Below are positions 49,392 to 60,676 of a stretch of DNA of 64,000 bases, piece by piece. This DNA comes from Actinoplanes subtropicus (GTDB lineage Bacteria; Actinomycetota; Actinomycetes; Mycobacteriales; Micromonosporaceae). Position numbers and translations under genes: made by a program. How positions within the stretch are numbered: position 1 is the stretch's first letter; every line of letters starts with the position of its first letter. Location: NCBI RefSeq assembly GCF_000721705.1, contig NZ_JOJL01000001.1, positions 124,001 through 188,000 of the forward strand. Reading direction: 5' to 3'. A model generated the notes under the pieces. It had not been told where the DNA came from, ran no database searches, and saw nothing but the letters and a program-made list of their open reading frames with translations.

Positions 49392-50927
49392 TCAGCGCTC
49401 GCCGGCCGGAGTCGCGGTGAGAGGCTCGAGCAGGGCGGTGGTCGCGGCCTGATGGAAGTGCTTGGCCCAGCCCAGCGGAGTCGCGTCGAAGCGCTGGTCG
49501 CGCAGGTTCGGGTCGGCCCCCAGGTCCAGGAGACGACGGGTGCGCGCGAGGTCGCCGCTCGCGGCGCTGTGGTGCAGCGCGGTCTCCCAGGGCTCCTCGA
49601 CCGGCGCGTCGCCGCGCCCGTACGCATTGACGTCGAAGCCGAGTTCCGCGAGCAGCGTGATCGTCTCGACCGGCGCCTGGGTGGCGGCCCAAACCATGAG
49701 CCCGGGGCGGGTGCGGCGGGCCCGGGCCACGGCGCCGGGATGTTCGGCGCGAACGAGGTCCAGGGCGCGACGGTCGGCGCGGAACGCCGCCGCGATCAGC
49801 TCCCGTACCGGGTCGGGACCGGGCGGCGCGGCACCTTGGCCGACGAGGTAACTGGTGATCTCGGTGTCGCCGGTGAGCCCGGCCAGCTCAACCGGCGTGC
49901 GGCCGTCGCCGGGGGCCCACGCGGGCCCGTCGCCCTCGAAGGGTGAGCGGAAGTCGACACCGTGCTCGACCAGCAGCCGTACCCGGCCGGGTTGGCGGTG
50001 CTCGACCGCCCAGCGCAGCTGGGTCCGCAGCATCCGCGCGGGGGTGTCCAAGTCGGGGATCCGGGTGTGCCACGGGCCGCCGTCGCGGGTGCCGAGACCG
50101 TAGGCGAAGAGCAGCTCGAGGTGCCCGTCATCCGGCGTGAACATCCTGTTGTACAGGGCCTGTGCATCGTTGGGGTCGGCACCGGCGTCCAGCAGCAGCC
50201 GGCCCAACGCCTGCCAGTGCGGGTGGCGGGGCTGGCGCCGCGGGCCCAACTCGCCGAGGCCGAACACGCCGGTCAGCAGCGTGAACGGTGACGGCAGCGC
50301 ATCGAAGAGGTAGCCCTCGTTCGGGTCGGCGCCGGCGGCGAGCAGGTGCCGGGCGACCGCGAGCACACGCTCGGCCGGGACGGCCGGGTCGAGACGCGAG
50401 TAGACGAGGTAGAACAGGGGTCGCCAGCGGAACGGGCCACCTCGCTCGGTCGCCCGCCGCGGCCGCGCGGCGAGCAGCCGAGCGACGTCGTCCGGCCGGG
50501 CGGCCGCCGCGGCGGCCCAGATGTGCTCCGTGGTCACATCGGGATGCCCGGCGATCAGTCGCCGGGCCTCGGCCCAGCGAGCCGGCCCGTCCTCGCGGCT
50601 GTACGTCAGGCAGGCGAGGCGGCAGAACTCGTCCGCGGGATCGGCCGCCGAAACCGCGCCGAGCCCGGTTTCCCAGCCGTGTTCGGCCACCGTTGCGAGA
50701 TATCGCCGGAGCCGCGGCCAGCTGGCGAACCCGTACTCGCGGGCGACGACCAGCTGCGCGGCGGCAAGCGGCAGGCCACCGAGGTCGTCAGGCAGCCCAC
50801 CGGGGTAGTGGCGGGCCAGCCGCGCGACCGCGCCGGCGTCGCCGGCCCGGAGGGCTCGCTGGAGGGAACGGGCCTGCCGGCGGAAGCTGTCAAGGTCGGG
50901 ACGGTCAGGCATGGCCAGGGTCGGCAC
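49392..50927 (-). CDS. Ankyrin-repeat protein
   Basis: 511 residues from a GTG at 50927, 7 nt after GAGGAG. Several ankyrin units are visible: LLAAGADPNEGYLF, LLLDAGADPNDAQ, LLVEHGVDF, TPVELAGLTGDTEITSYLV, TALHHSAASGDLARTRRLLDLGADPN. The N-terminal 90 residues are a helical leader (DLDSFRRQARSLQRALRAGD) found in related bacterial proteins. There is no signal peptide. It likely mediates protein-protein contact; the partner is unknown. A remnant of a similar gene lies at 56.6 kb beyond the inverted-repeat island. Confidence 0.85.
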   Translation of the reverse strand: MPTLAMPDRPDLDSFRRQARSLQRALRAGDAGAVARLARHYPGGLPDDLGGLPLAAAQLVVAREYGFASWPRLRRYLATVAEHGWETGLGAVSAADPADEFCRLACLTYSREDGPARWAEARRLIAGHPDVTTEHIWAAAAAARPDDVARLLAARPRRATERGGPFRWRPLFYLVYSRLDPAVPAERVLAVARHLLAAGADPNEGYLFDALPSPFTLLTGVFGLGELGPRRQPRHPHWQALGRLLLDAGADPNDAQALYNRMFTPDDGHLELLFAYGLGTRDGGPWHTRIPDLDTPARMLRTQLRWAVEHRQPGRVRLLVEHGVDFRSPFEGDGPAWAPGDGRTPVELAGLTGDTEITSYLVGQGAAPPGPDPVRELIAAAFRADRRALDLVRAEHPGAVARARRTRPGLMVWAATQAPVETITLLAELGFDVNAYGRGDAPVEEPWETALHHSAASGDLARTRRLLDLGADPNLRDQRFDATPLGWAKHFHQAATTALLEPLTATPAGER

Positions 50928-50981
50928 GACGATCTCCTCTCGTCTGCCTGCGGTCCGCTGCGTCAGGCCGAAAGGAGAACG

Positions 50982-51170
50982 ATGGTGACCATGGTGCACA
51001 CCCCAGGTGGGCTGAGCCCATTCCCGCGGACCGGTGGCCTCCTGGCGGCCGCCACCAGCCTAGCCGATCCTCAGGCCGGCGAGGATCTCGTGCCGGGCCA
51101 CCCCCGCGTCGGCAAGCACGAGAAAAGGGTGACCACCGATCTCAGCCCGGCGGTCGCCTCGCGGGCGTGA
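50982..51170 (+). CDS. 62-residue hypothetical protein running into the 125-bp repeat
   Basis: ATG at 50982 lies 4 nt after AAAGGAGA. The product (MVTMVHTPGGLSPFPRTGG to VGKHEKR) has no recognised domain, and its last 13 residues and stop are supplied by the 125-bp repeat starting at 51127. It may be a small gene truncated by repeat insertion, or chance. It is divergent from the ankyrin gene. Confidence 0.35.
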   Translation: MVTMVHTPGGLSPFPRTGGLLAAATSLADPQAGEDLVPGHPRVGKHEKRVTTDLSPAVASRA

Positions 51171-51251
51171 CCACCGACTGGCTCGCGTCGCGGCGCCGGG
51201 TTCGCGGCACCCGCGGTTGTGGAGCCGTCGAGCGTACGGTCGCCTGGTTTT
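51127..51251 (+). repeat. 125-bp inverted repeat, copy A
   Basis: From GGGTGACCACCGATCTCAG to ACGGTCGCCTGGTTTT. It matches the complement of 56263-56387 at about 120 of 125 bases. GTGACCACCGA occurs twice within it. It lies just past the 3' end of the xylanase gene and marks the left edge of the 5-kb island. Confidence 0.85.
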
Positions 51252-51317
51252 GAAAGAGCGTGAGAAAACCGGCGTGCCGGACCAGTGGGGGCTGGCCCGG
51301 CAACCGGTGGGGACGGG

Positions 51318-53418
<2,101 letters not shown>

Positions 53419-53633
53419 GGCGGATCCTTTCGTAGCGGATTGCTCACAATCTTGTGCACAGCATTGTTGCCGCTGCCGCCGAAGTCAACCACGCGTTGAC
53501 CTGCATAGATGTCCATTTCGGACGCCAAACGGCAGTATACGACGGCCCTTTTGCGGGGAAATGACCGTCATGACACGGCAACCCGCCTGCTCTACGATCT
53601 CGACCCGACGCGGGCGATTTCAGGAGGCATGGG

Positions 53634-54656
53634 ATGTTCAGAGGCACTCGGGTGCTGGCGGCGACGCTGCTGGCCACGGTGCTCGTCACGGCGAGCGCAT
53701 GCTCGAGTTCGGACGACAGCGAGGGCAGCGGGGGCACCGGCGCGCTGAAGAAGGTCACCTACGTGACGGCGTTCGGCGCGGTCGGCCGCGACTCGTTCGT
53801 CTGGGTGGCGAAGGAGAAGGGCTACTTCAAGGACGCCGGTCTCGACGTCACCATCCAGAAGGGCGCCGGCAACGCCCAGATCCTCGGCCTGATCAAGGGC
53901 AAGCAGGCCGATTTCGCCGCGCTCGACTTCACCGGCGCCGAGATCCAGGCCGGCAAGGGCGCGTTCACCAACTGGCGGGCGATCGCCGCGGTCCACCAGC
54001 AGTCCCTGGTGTCCATCATGACCACCGCGGACACCGGCATCACCAAGCCGGCCGACCTGAGCGGCAAGACCGTCGGGACGGCCACCGGCTCGGTGAGCGA
54101 GCTGCTCTTCCCGGCGTACGCGAAGCTGGCCGGCCTAGACCCGAAGTCGGTGAAGATCCAGGGCGCGCAGACCACCGCGCTCAACTCGCTGATGGCGCAG
54201 CGCAAGGTCGACGCCCTGTCCACCTTCCTGCTCTCCAAGAAGGCGCTCGAGACGGTCTCCAAGAAGCAGGTCGTGGTGCTGCCGTACAGCCAGTACCTGG
54301 CCGACCTGTTCGGCAACGCGATCATCGCCCGGGACGACGTCATCGCGAGCGACCGGGACGAGGTGCAGAAGTTCACCGACGCGATCATGAAGGGCCTGCA
54401 GTACACGATCGACCACCCCGACGAGGCGGCCCAGATCATGAACAAGGACGAGCCGACCGCGGCGATCCCGGCGGCCGTCGGTGAGATCAACGCGATGAAG
54501 CCGTACGTGTCGCCGCCGAACGGCGCCCCGCTCGGCCACCTGGACCAGGAGCGGGTCGCCCGCAGCATCGCCGTCCTGCAGGGCAACGGCCTGATCCCGG
54601 CCGGCCTCACCCCGGACAAGGTCGTCGACTTCAGCTTCATCAAGGCGTCGAGCTGA
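53634..54656 (+). CDS. ABC transporter substrate-binding lipoprotein, NMT1/TauA type
   Basis: 340 residues, 6 nt after AGGAGG. The lipobox is TASAC (Cys23), then a Ser/Gly/Asp linker. KVTYVTAFGAVGRDSFVWVAKEKGYFKDAGLDVTIQKGAGN and DFAALDFTG match the NMT1/THI5-like family that binds sulfonates, nitrate or pyrimidine-type ligands. It is the first gene of a complete importer operon, divergent from the DUF6282 gene, whose product probably acts on the ligand. Confidence 0.9.
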   Translation: MFRGTRVLAATLLATVLVTASACSSSDDSEGSGGTGALKKVTYVTAFGAVGRDSFVWVAKEKGYFKDAGLDVTIQKGAGNAQILGLIKGKQADFAALDFTGAEIQAGKGAFTNWRAIAAVHQQSLVSIMTTADTGITKPADLSGKTVGTATGSVSELLFPAYAKLAGLDPKSVKIQGAQTTALNSLMAQRKVDALSTFLLSKKALETVSKKQVVVLPYSQYLADLFGNAIIARDDVIASDRDEVQKFTDAIMKGLQYTIDHPDEAAQIMNKDEPTAAIPAAVGEINAMKPYVSPPNGAPLGHLDQERVARSIAVLQGNGLIPAGLTPDKVVDFSFIKASS

Positions 54657-54661
54657 CCGGC

Positions 54662-54691
54662 GCGCGGGGCGGGTAACATTCCGCCCCGCGC
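54662..54691 (+). terminator. Intra-operon hairpin after the binding-protein gene
   Basis: 11-bp perfect stem GCGCGGGGCGG with its complement, 8-nt loop, no T-run, between the binding-protein and permease genes. It probably attenuates or stabilises mRNA so that more binding protein than permease is made. Confidence 0.6.
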
Positions 54692-54712
54692 CCACTCCGG
54701 ACGGAGCAACAG

Positions 54713-55480
54713 ATGAGCGACTCGCGGGTATGGAGCAACGCCGTCCTGCCCACGCTCGGCGTGATCGTCGCGATCGCGCTGTGGTGGCTGGCCTGCGTGG
54801 TGTTCCACCTCGACCCCTTCTTCGTGCCGTCGCCGGCCGACGTGGTCGAGACGTTCCGGAAGACCCCGCAGTACCTGCTCGACCAGTCCTGGGTCACCGT
54901 CCAGCGGGTCCTCATCGGATTCGCCATCGCGGTGGCCGCCGGCCTGGTCATCGCCGTCATGCTGGCCGCCTCCCGCACGGTCGAGCGGATGGCGATGCCG
55001 GTCCTGGCCGCGGTCAACGCGATCCCCAAGGTCGCACTCGCCCCGCTGCTGCTGGTCTGGCTGGGCTTCGGCGACGAGCCGAAGATCGTGATGGTGGTCC
55101 TGGTCAGCTTCTTCCCGGTGATCGTCTCCACCATGGCCGGGCTCTCCTCCACCCCCGCCGACCTGCACGAGCTGGCCCGCTCGCTGAAGGCCAGCTGGTG
55201 GCAGACCTTCGTGAAGGTGCGGCTGACCTGGGCGCTCCCGCAGGTCTTCGTGGGTCTCAAGGTCGCGACCCCGCTCGCCATCATCGGCGCCGTGATCGGC
55301 GAGGTGGTCAACCCCGACCAGGGCCTCGGCTCGGTCATCGCCGGATCGAGCCAGAGCAGCGACACGGCGCTCGCCTTCGCCGCGCTGGTCCTGCTCGCCG
55401 TGCTCGGCGTGATCCTGTTCTACCTGGTGGCCGGCCTCGAACGGCTGCTGGTCCCGTGGGCTCGTTCGCTCTCCTCCTGA
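54713..55480 (+). CDS. ABC transporter permease
   Basis: 255 residues with six predicted membrane helices. The cytoplasmic EAA loop is ELARSLKASWWQTFVKVRLTWALPQVFVGLKVATPLAIIGAVIGE, of the SsuC/TauC class. It forms the channel of the NMT1-type importer with the flanking genes; the ATPase gene starts 15 bp after its stop. Confidence 0.92.
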   Translation: MSDSRVWSNAVLPTLGVIVAIALWWLACVVFHLDPFFVPSPADVVETFRKTPQYLLDQSWVTVQRVLIGFAIAVAAGLVIAVMLAASRTVERMAMPVLAAVNAIPKVALAPLLLVWLGFGDEPKIVMVVLVSFFPVIVSTMAGLSSTPADLHELARSLKASWWQTFVKVRLTWALPQVFVGLKVATPLAIIGAVIGEVVNPDQGLGSVIAGSSQSSDTALAFAALVLLAVLGVILFYLVAGLERLLVPWARSLSS

Positions 55481-55494
55481 CCAAGGGGCTCATG

Positions 55495-56274
55495 ATGATC
55501 ACGATCGACGGCGTGTCACAGACGTTCAAGGGCCGCTCCGGCCCGGTCGAGGCGATCCGCGACCTCAGCCTCACCATCGGCGAGGGCGAGTTCCTCACCG
55601 TGATCGGCCGCTCCGGCTGCGGCAAGTCCACCCTGCTCCGCATGGTCGCCGGCCTCCTGAAGCCCACCGCCGGCACGGTCACCGTCGACGGTTCGCCGGT
55701 CCGAGACCCGCGCCGCGACGTGGCGATGGTCTTCCAGAAGCCGGCCCTGCTCCCGTGGCGCACGGTCCAGGACAACGTCATGCTCCCCGTCGAGATCTTC
55801 GGCTGGCGCAGGTCGGAGCACCGCCCCCGCGCCGACCACCTCCTGGAGATGACCGGCCTGACCGCCTTCGCCAAGCGCCTGCCCCACGAACTCAGCGGCG
55901 GCATGCAGCAGCGGGTCGCCCTGTGCCGGGCGCTGATCCAGAGCCCGAAGGTCATGCTGATGGACGAGCCGTTCTCGGCCCTGGACGCGCTGACCCGCGA
56001 GGAGCTGGCGGTCGAGCTGCAGCGCATCCACATGGACCTGGGCACGACCATCGTCTTCGTCACCCACTCGATCCAGGAGGCCGTCCTGCTGGCGGACCGG
56101 GTCGCGGTGCTGAGCTCCGGCCCGGGCCGGCTGCGTCAGTTGGTGGAGATTCCGATTCCGCGGCCGCGCACCTTCGGCCACAACGCCCACCTGGAACAGG
56201 TGGCGGGCGTGTCGGCCGAGCTGCATTCCCTGTTGCTCAACGACGAACACCTACCAACTTCCAAAACCAGGTGA
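55495..56274 (+). CDS. ABC transporter ATP-binding protein
   Basis: 259 residues from the second of two adjacent ATGs (6 nt after AAGGGG). Walker A GRSGCGKST, Q-loop VFQKPALLPW, signature LSGGMQQRVALCRAL, Walker B VMLMDEPFSALDAL and the H-loop FVTHSIQEAV are complete; the SsuB/TauB class. The last four residues and stop lie in the 125-bp repeat B, so the natural C-terminus may have been replaced when the repeat arrived. Confidence 0.93.
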   Translation: MITIDGVSQTFKGRSGPVEAIRDLSLTIGEGEFLTVIGRSGCGKSTLLRMVAGLLKPTAGTVTVDGSPVRDPRRDVAMVFQKPALLPWRTVQDNVMLPVEIFGWRRSEHRPRADHLLEMTGLTAFAKRLPHELSGGMQQRVALCRALIQSPKVMLMDEPFSALDALTREELAVELQRIHMDLGTTIVFVTHSIQEAVLLADRVAVLSSGPGRLRQLVEIPIPRPRTFGHNAHLEQVAGVSAELHSLLLNDEHLPTSKTR

Positions 56275-56387
56275 CCGTACGCTCGACGGCTCGACAACCG
56301 CAGGTGCCGCGAACCCGGCGCCGCAGCGCGAGCCAGTCGGTGGTCACGCCCGCGAGGCGACCGCCGGGCTGAGATCGGTGGTCACCC
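56263..56387 (-). repeat. 125-bp inverted repeat, copy B
   Basis: Inverted copy of 51127-51251 with about five differences, starting AAAACCAGG and ending GGTCACCC on the plus strand. It overlaps the last 12 bp of the ABC ATPase gene and forms the right edge of the 5-kb island. Confidence 0.85.
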
Positions 56388-56608
56388 CAACCAACACCGC
56401 CGACCCCGAAGCTGCCCACGCCACCGGCGGCCCCGCCGCGGGCCAGCTGCCTGGATATTTCCGTTATTCCGGGCGCATCGGCTGGGGGCCTGCGCGAGGG
56501 TGGAGATTTCCTGTTCATGGCGAACGGTTGCGCTGCTAGATCGCGCGTCGCGCCGCGCACGCCGAATGTGCTGTTGGTGTGGATGGCGCCCGGACGAGGT
56601 TCATGTGC

Positions 56609-56744
56609 TCACCCCCGCGAGGCGACCCGCCTGCGCAACTCAGCCCACTCGGCGGCGGTGCGGCCCCGCCCGCCGTCCTCGCGCAGGCCGGGGTCGGCGC
56701 CGACGGCCAGCAACGCCCAGCAGACCTCGACGTGATCCCAGCAG
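56609..56744 (-). pseudogene. Ankyrin-repeat gene remnant
   Basis: On the minus strand the frame CWDHVEVCWALLAVGADPGL to AEWAELRRRVASRG and stop is an ankyrin C-terminus without start or body. A related fragment (FDLRSPFTF) continues in another frame to about 56830. It resembles the ankyrin gene at 49.4-50.9 kb but is not a direct copy. The stretch 56388-56608 between repeat B and this remnant holds nothing I recognise. Confidence 0.5.
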
Positions 56745-57131
56745 GCGGACGAAGGTGAACGGCGAGCGCAGGTCGAAAGCCTCGTCGCCCGCTACGCCGA
56801 ACACACCGATGTCCGGCACCCGTTCGCGCCGATCGGGGACGTTCCATTGACGAGCCGGGCGCAGCTGCGAGACCACTTCGCCGCGGCCCGGATCACCGGC
56901 GTCGACCGCTTCGAGCCGGTCGGGCACGTCCATGAGACCGCCGACCCGGAGGTGGTCATCTACGAGTTCAGCTATGTGGGCGAGGCGCGCGGGGAATCGT
57001 TCGCGATCCCGTGCCTGTTCGTCACGCGAGTACGCGACGGCCACATCGTCGAATCCCGCGACTACGCCGACCACCTCGCCCAGGCCCGCGTCTTCGGCCG
57101 CCTCTCCGCGCTGGTCGCCGCGCTCAGCTGA
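56736..57131 (+). pseudogene. SnoaL/NTF2-like protein, 5' truncated
   Basis: The frame after a TGA at 56733 reads RRAQVESLVARYAEHTDVRHPFAP, then FEPVGHVHETADPEVVIYEFSY and RVRDGHIVESRDYADHLAQ, the pattern of SnoaL-like NTF2-fold proteins. No ATG or GTG opens it; only a TTG at 56847 inside the conserved domain could serve. It is therefore probably a truncated gene. Ordinary members are about 130 residues and act as small enzymes or binding proteins. Confidence 0.6.
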
Positions 57132-57136
57132 GGCCG

Positions 57137-57208
57137 GAGTGACGCCCGCGCGCCGAGATGACCGGGCTGACCGCCAGCCGCGAGCGACCACCGGGCTGAG
57201 ATCGGTGG
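57137..57208 (-). repeat. Partial, diverged third copy of the 125-bp repeat
   Basis: GCGAGCGACCACCGGGCTGAG at 57180-57200 and the next 8 bases match repeat B (56352-56381) with one gap and one mismatch; the 40 bp before it match loosely. It lies among gene remnants. Confidence 0.55.
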
Positions 57209-57253
57209 GCGCGCTCAACTGATTCCCTGTCCAGGATTTGGCCGGACGAAGCG

Positions 57254-58026
57254 TCAGCGGCTCATCGCCTCGTCGTGCGCGCCGCGATCCAGCGTGTAGC
57301 GAGTTTGCGGGAGGACAGCGAGGGCCATGAGCGTCGCCGGCACCAGCGTGAAGCCGTATCGCACCGCGGCCAGCGCGCCGGCGGACTGGGCGACCGTCCC
57401 GCCGGCGCCGCTCGCCGTGAAGCCCCCGACCGCCAGGCACGCCGAGAACAGGTACGGACCGACCGCTCCGCCGGTGGCCTCGCGGTGGTCCACACGCCGG
57501 TGTAGCTGCCCGCGCTCGCCGCGCCGACGGGCCGCCCGCACCCACACCGGGATGGTCAGCACCGCCGGCGCCATGAACGCGCCGACGAGCAGCGAAGTGT
57601 CCTCCGGGTGGCCCAGCTCGTACCGGGCGAAGTACGGCTTCGCGGCCAGCACCAGATTCATCGTGATGGCCACGGTCAGGTAGGACGCGGTCAGCGCCCG
57701 GAACTGCCGGTCCCGCAGCGCCACCAGCAGACCGCCGGGGTGCCCGCGCTCGGCCCGGGCACCCGGCGCCGCCCGGTTGAGACGGGCGACGCCGGCGATC
57801 CCGGCCAGCATTGCGACCAGCGTGACCGCGCCGAAGACCAGCGCCATCCGGGTGTGCTCGCCGACGCCGGGGCGTCGCCGGCGAGCAGCGGCGCGAGCAC
57901 ACCCACCGTGATCACCGGGTTGCGGTAGTCCATCAGGCGGGTCGCCGCGGAGCAGGCCCGACTGACCGCCTTGATCACCGTTGCGACGGGCATCCCGGTC
58001 ACCGTCGCGGCCGGCCGGCGGGCCAT
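57254..58026 (-). pseudogene. MFS (GPH/MelB-like) transporter remnant
   Basis: The downstream frame (57847-57254) reads RMALVFGAVTLVAMLAGIAG, then FRALTASYLTVAITMNLVLAAKPYFARYELG and MAPAVLTIPVWVRAARR, as in GPH-family symporters. A preceding piece (LMDYRNPVITVGVLAPLLAGDAPA) is in another frame, the N-terminal half is missing and helices between WVRAARR and VGPYLFSA are gone. It is a decayed gene of about 770 bp instead of about 1250. Confidence 0.7.
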
Positions 58027-58139
58027 AGCCAGGTAGCCGGGTAGCCGGGGCGACGGATCTCGGCCTTGGCGGCCTGCCGCCTTCGCGCCCTATTTAGCTC
58101 GGAAGCACACAGAGATGATCCCCGTATTGCGGAAGGCCG

Positions 58140-58793
58140 CTATTTGGCCAGTCCGGACAAAAGGTTGATGGTGGCGGCGATGATGATCGCGCCGAACAGG
58201 TAGGACAACAGGCCGTGCCTGAGCGCGGTGTGACGGATGGCCGGCGTTTTCAGGTCGGTGTCGGATACCTGGTAGGTCATGCCGATGGTGAACGCCAGAT
58301 AGGCGAAATCCAGGTACGAGGGCGGCTGCTCCTGATTGAAGTCGATGCCCCCGTCGGTGCCGGTGTAGTACAGCCGCGCATATCGGGTGGTGAAGACGGT
58401 ATGGATCAACACCCAGGTCAACAGCAAACTCGACGCGCCGAACGCGGCAGCGAGGATGGGATCCACCGTGCTGTGGCTGCCACCGGCGATGATGACCGCG
58501 GCGACCGCGACGATGCTCGCCACGCTGGCGCTGAGCAGGATGACATCGACGACCGCACGGCCCGGATCCTCCCGTACGGCCAGACGGGCCGTCTGCTCGG
58601 CGTCGGCACCGCTCATCAAGATCCATGCCCAGGTCACGTATGTCGCGGCGGCGGCGTCCCACCCGGCCAGCGGGCCGAGCACGTTCGCCGTCAGCACCCA
58701 CACGACCACCCCGACGACCAGCCCGATCCCCGCACTGACGGCGAGCTGCGCACGAGCCCTGCCCGGTCGGCGACGCGCCGTGTCTGATGGCAT
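58140..58793 (-). CDS. DUF1345 family membrane protein
   Basis: 217 residues from the ATG at 58793 (after GGAGAGCAGG); an in-frame start at 58847 is less likely. Five or six hydrophobic segments with the family run DFAYLAFTIGMTYQVSDTDL, then LLSYLFGAIIIAATINLLSGLAK. The function of DUF1345 proteins is unknown. Confidence 0.85.
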   Translation of the reverse strand: MPSDTARRRPGRARAQLAVSAGIGLVVGVVVWVLTANVLGPLAGWDAAAATYVTWAWILMSGADAEQTARLAVREDPGRAVVDVILLSASVASIVAVAAVIIAGGSHSTVDPILAAAFGASSLLLTWVLIHTVFTTRYARLYYTGTDGGIDFNQEQPPSYLDFAYLAFTIGMTYQVSDTDLKTPAIRHTALRHGLLSYLFGAIIIAATINLLSGLAK

Positions 58794-59235
58794 AGCCTGC
58801 TCTCCAACTGTCTCGGAACGAATCTGATCGGTGACCGTACACGCCATCCGTAGTAGGCGTGGACGGCGCGTCCAGGACGACGGCGCCCCGCGACTCCGCC
58901 GGGATGATGCTCACCCCCTGGCCGTTCGGCAGGCGCCGGATCGCGCCGTTCTCCCGTACCTGGAGCCGTTGCTCTGACGACGCCCCTGGTGGCCGCCGCG
59001 GCAAGGAATGATGGAGTGATCCGCGCTGCGTTGGGTACCTCAGGCCAGCTCGAAACTGAAGCAGGCAGGCGAGAACATCAAGGACGCCTTCAAGTCCTGA
59101 CCACACCTTCGCCGGCACGGGCCGCGCGGACAGCCGCGGTCCGTAGGTGGGGGACACCGGGTGAGTCTCAGCGTTTGTCCACAGTTCCAGCTTGTCGGCG
59201 GGCGTCGGCCGGCGCCGAGGCTTAGCGTGCTTGTC
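58794..59235. other. 442-bp region with a CsbD-like fragment
   Basis: No complete gene. At about 59047-59099 a plus-strand frame ends KLKQAGENIKDAFKS and stop, like the C-terminus of CsbD stress proteins, without a matching N-terminus. A single TTGTCCACA (DnaA-box sequence) is at 59175-59183. Otherwise I see nothing. Confidence 0.4.
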
Positions 59236-59739
59236 ATGGATGACATCACCGCGCTGATCCTTGACGATCATCACCGGTTCCGAGTCGGATTCGCTCGGTT
59301 GGACGACGCTCGATCGCCGGCGGAACTGGAGGCGATCTGGACGCCGCTTGCTTTGCATCTCGACATCCATGCCGATGCGGAGGAGGAGATCCTCTACCCG
59401 CACCTGCTGAAGGACGCGGGCGGCGACGACGCCGAGGCGGAGACCGACGACGCGATCCGCGATCACAACAAGATCCGGGAGGGGATCGAGGAGGCGGGTA
59501 GGCATCCGGTGGGTTCGGACGCCTGGTGGACGGGCGTATGGAAAGCACGCACCGAGAACAGTGAGCATCTGGCCGAGGAAGAGGACGAGGTTCTCCCCGA
59601 CTTCCGCAAGCACGCGAGCCGGGAATTGCGCCTCGAGCTCGGGGCGCGCTGGCTGCGCTTCTTCGGGGAACACCCACAGGGCAAGGGCTTGTCGTTCGCC
59701 GACAAGGACCCGGCCGAATACATCGAGGAGAACAGCTAG
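59236..59739 (+). CDS. Hemerythrin-domain protein
   Basis: 167 residues from the ATG at 59236. The iron-binding pattern is visible: DDHHRFR, HLDIHADAEEEILYPHLL, IRDHNKIREGI and SEHLAEEEDEVLP, giving the His/Glu set of a non-heme diiron site in a four-helix bundle. Such proteins bind or sense oxygen, nitric oxide or peroxide. It is monocistronic. Confidence 0.9.
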   Translation: MDDITALILDDHHRFRVGFARLDDARSPAELEAIWTPLALHLDIHADAEEEILYPHLLKDAGGDDAEAETDDAIRDHNKIREGIEEAGRHPVGSDAWWTGVWKARTENSEHLAEEEDEVLPDFRKHASRELRLELGARWLRFFGEHPQGKGLSFADKDPAEYIEENS

Positions 59740-59777
59740 TCAGACGAGGCGTTCCGGCATCGCTCGGTGTGCGGTGG

Positions 59778-60659
59778 TCAGGTGAGGGAGGCCTGGTAGA
59801 TCTCGCCGATGGCGTCGTCGAGGGTGTGGTTGAAGTCGGCGTCGGACTGGTTGTGGCGGAGGTCTTGGACGAGGGCGCGGGAGAAGCTCGCGATCAGCCC
59901 GTGGTTGCGGGCCAGCAACTCGTCCGCCTCCTGCCGGCTGTAGCCGCCGGAGAGGGCGACCACGCGCAGCACCCGGGGGTGGCCGATCACGTCGGCGTAG
60001 AAGTCGTCGACCGAGGGGATGGAGAGTTTCAGCATCACCTGGCGGTCGGGTGGCAGGTCGGCCAGGCGGTCGAGGAGGCCCTGTTTGAGGAGCACCTCGG
60101 CCTCCAGCTTGGTGGGACTGTGGATGTCGACCTCGGGCTCGAGGATCGGCACCAGGCCGGCGTCGAGGATCTGCCCGGCGTACGCGAACTGCTGGTCGAT
60201 GACGGCCGCGATGCCGGTACGGGAGGCGGAGGCCACGAACGAGCGCATCTTCGTGCCGAAGACGCGCCGGGCGACGGCCCGGGCGAGCAGGCCGTCCAGC
60301 CGGGTGAACGGCTTCATCAGGCGTACGCCGTCGGACTCGTCGGCCAGGCCCTCGTCGACCTTGACGAAGGGCACGACGTTCTTGCGTTCCCAGAGGTACT
60401 GCGGCGACGGGATGCCGGAAATGTCGCGGTCCATGGTCTGTTCGAAGAGGATCGCGCCGAGGATGCGGGTGCCGTCGAACGAGGACGAGGTGATGATCCG
60501 GGCACGGAACTCGTGCATCAGGTCGAACATCTCGCCCTCGTCGGCGAAGGAGTCCACGCCGTACAGGGAAAGGGCTTTGGGGGTGCTTCCGCCGCTCTGG
60601 TCCAGGGCGGCGAAGAAGCCGGTGCCGTGTGCGATCTTCGACCGCTGGTCCTGGTCCAT
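59778..60659 (-). CDS. Class I fructose-bisphosphate aldolase
   Basis: 293 residues. AALDQSGGSTPKALSLYG near the start, the Schiff-base lysine in VMLKLSIPSV (Lys211), LEPEVDI and ALSGGYSRQEA match the FdaB-like class I aldolases, which cleave fructose 1,6-bisphosphate to glyceraldehyde 3-phosphate and dihydroxyacetone phosphate without metal. It is downstream of the BNR-repeat gene on the same strand (17 bp). Confidence 0.93.
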   Translation of the reverse strand: MDQDQRSKIAHGTGFFAALDQSGGSTPKALSLYGVDSFADEGEMFDLMHEFRARIITSSSFDGTRILGAILFEQTMDRDISGIPSPQYLWERKNVVPFVKVDEGLADESDGVRLMKPFTRLDGLLARAVARRVFGTKMRSFVASASRTGIAAVIDQQFAYAGQILDAGLVPILEPEVDIHSPTKLEAEVLLKQGLLDRLADLPPDRQVMLKLSIPSVDDFYADVIGHPRVLRVVALSGGYSRQEADELLARNHGLIASFSRALVQDLRHNQSDADFNHTLDDAIGEIYQASLT

Positions 60660-60676
60660 AAGCCCTCCCGTAATGG

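Noticed and set aside
59175-59183. Single TTGTCCACA sequence upstream of the hemerythrin gene
   Set aside because: An isolated 9-mer is expected by chance in a 64-kb window; there is no cluster.
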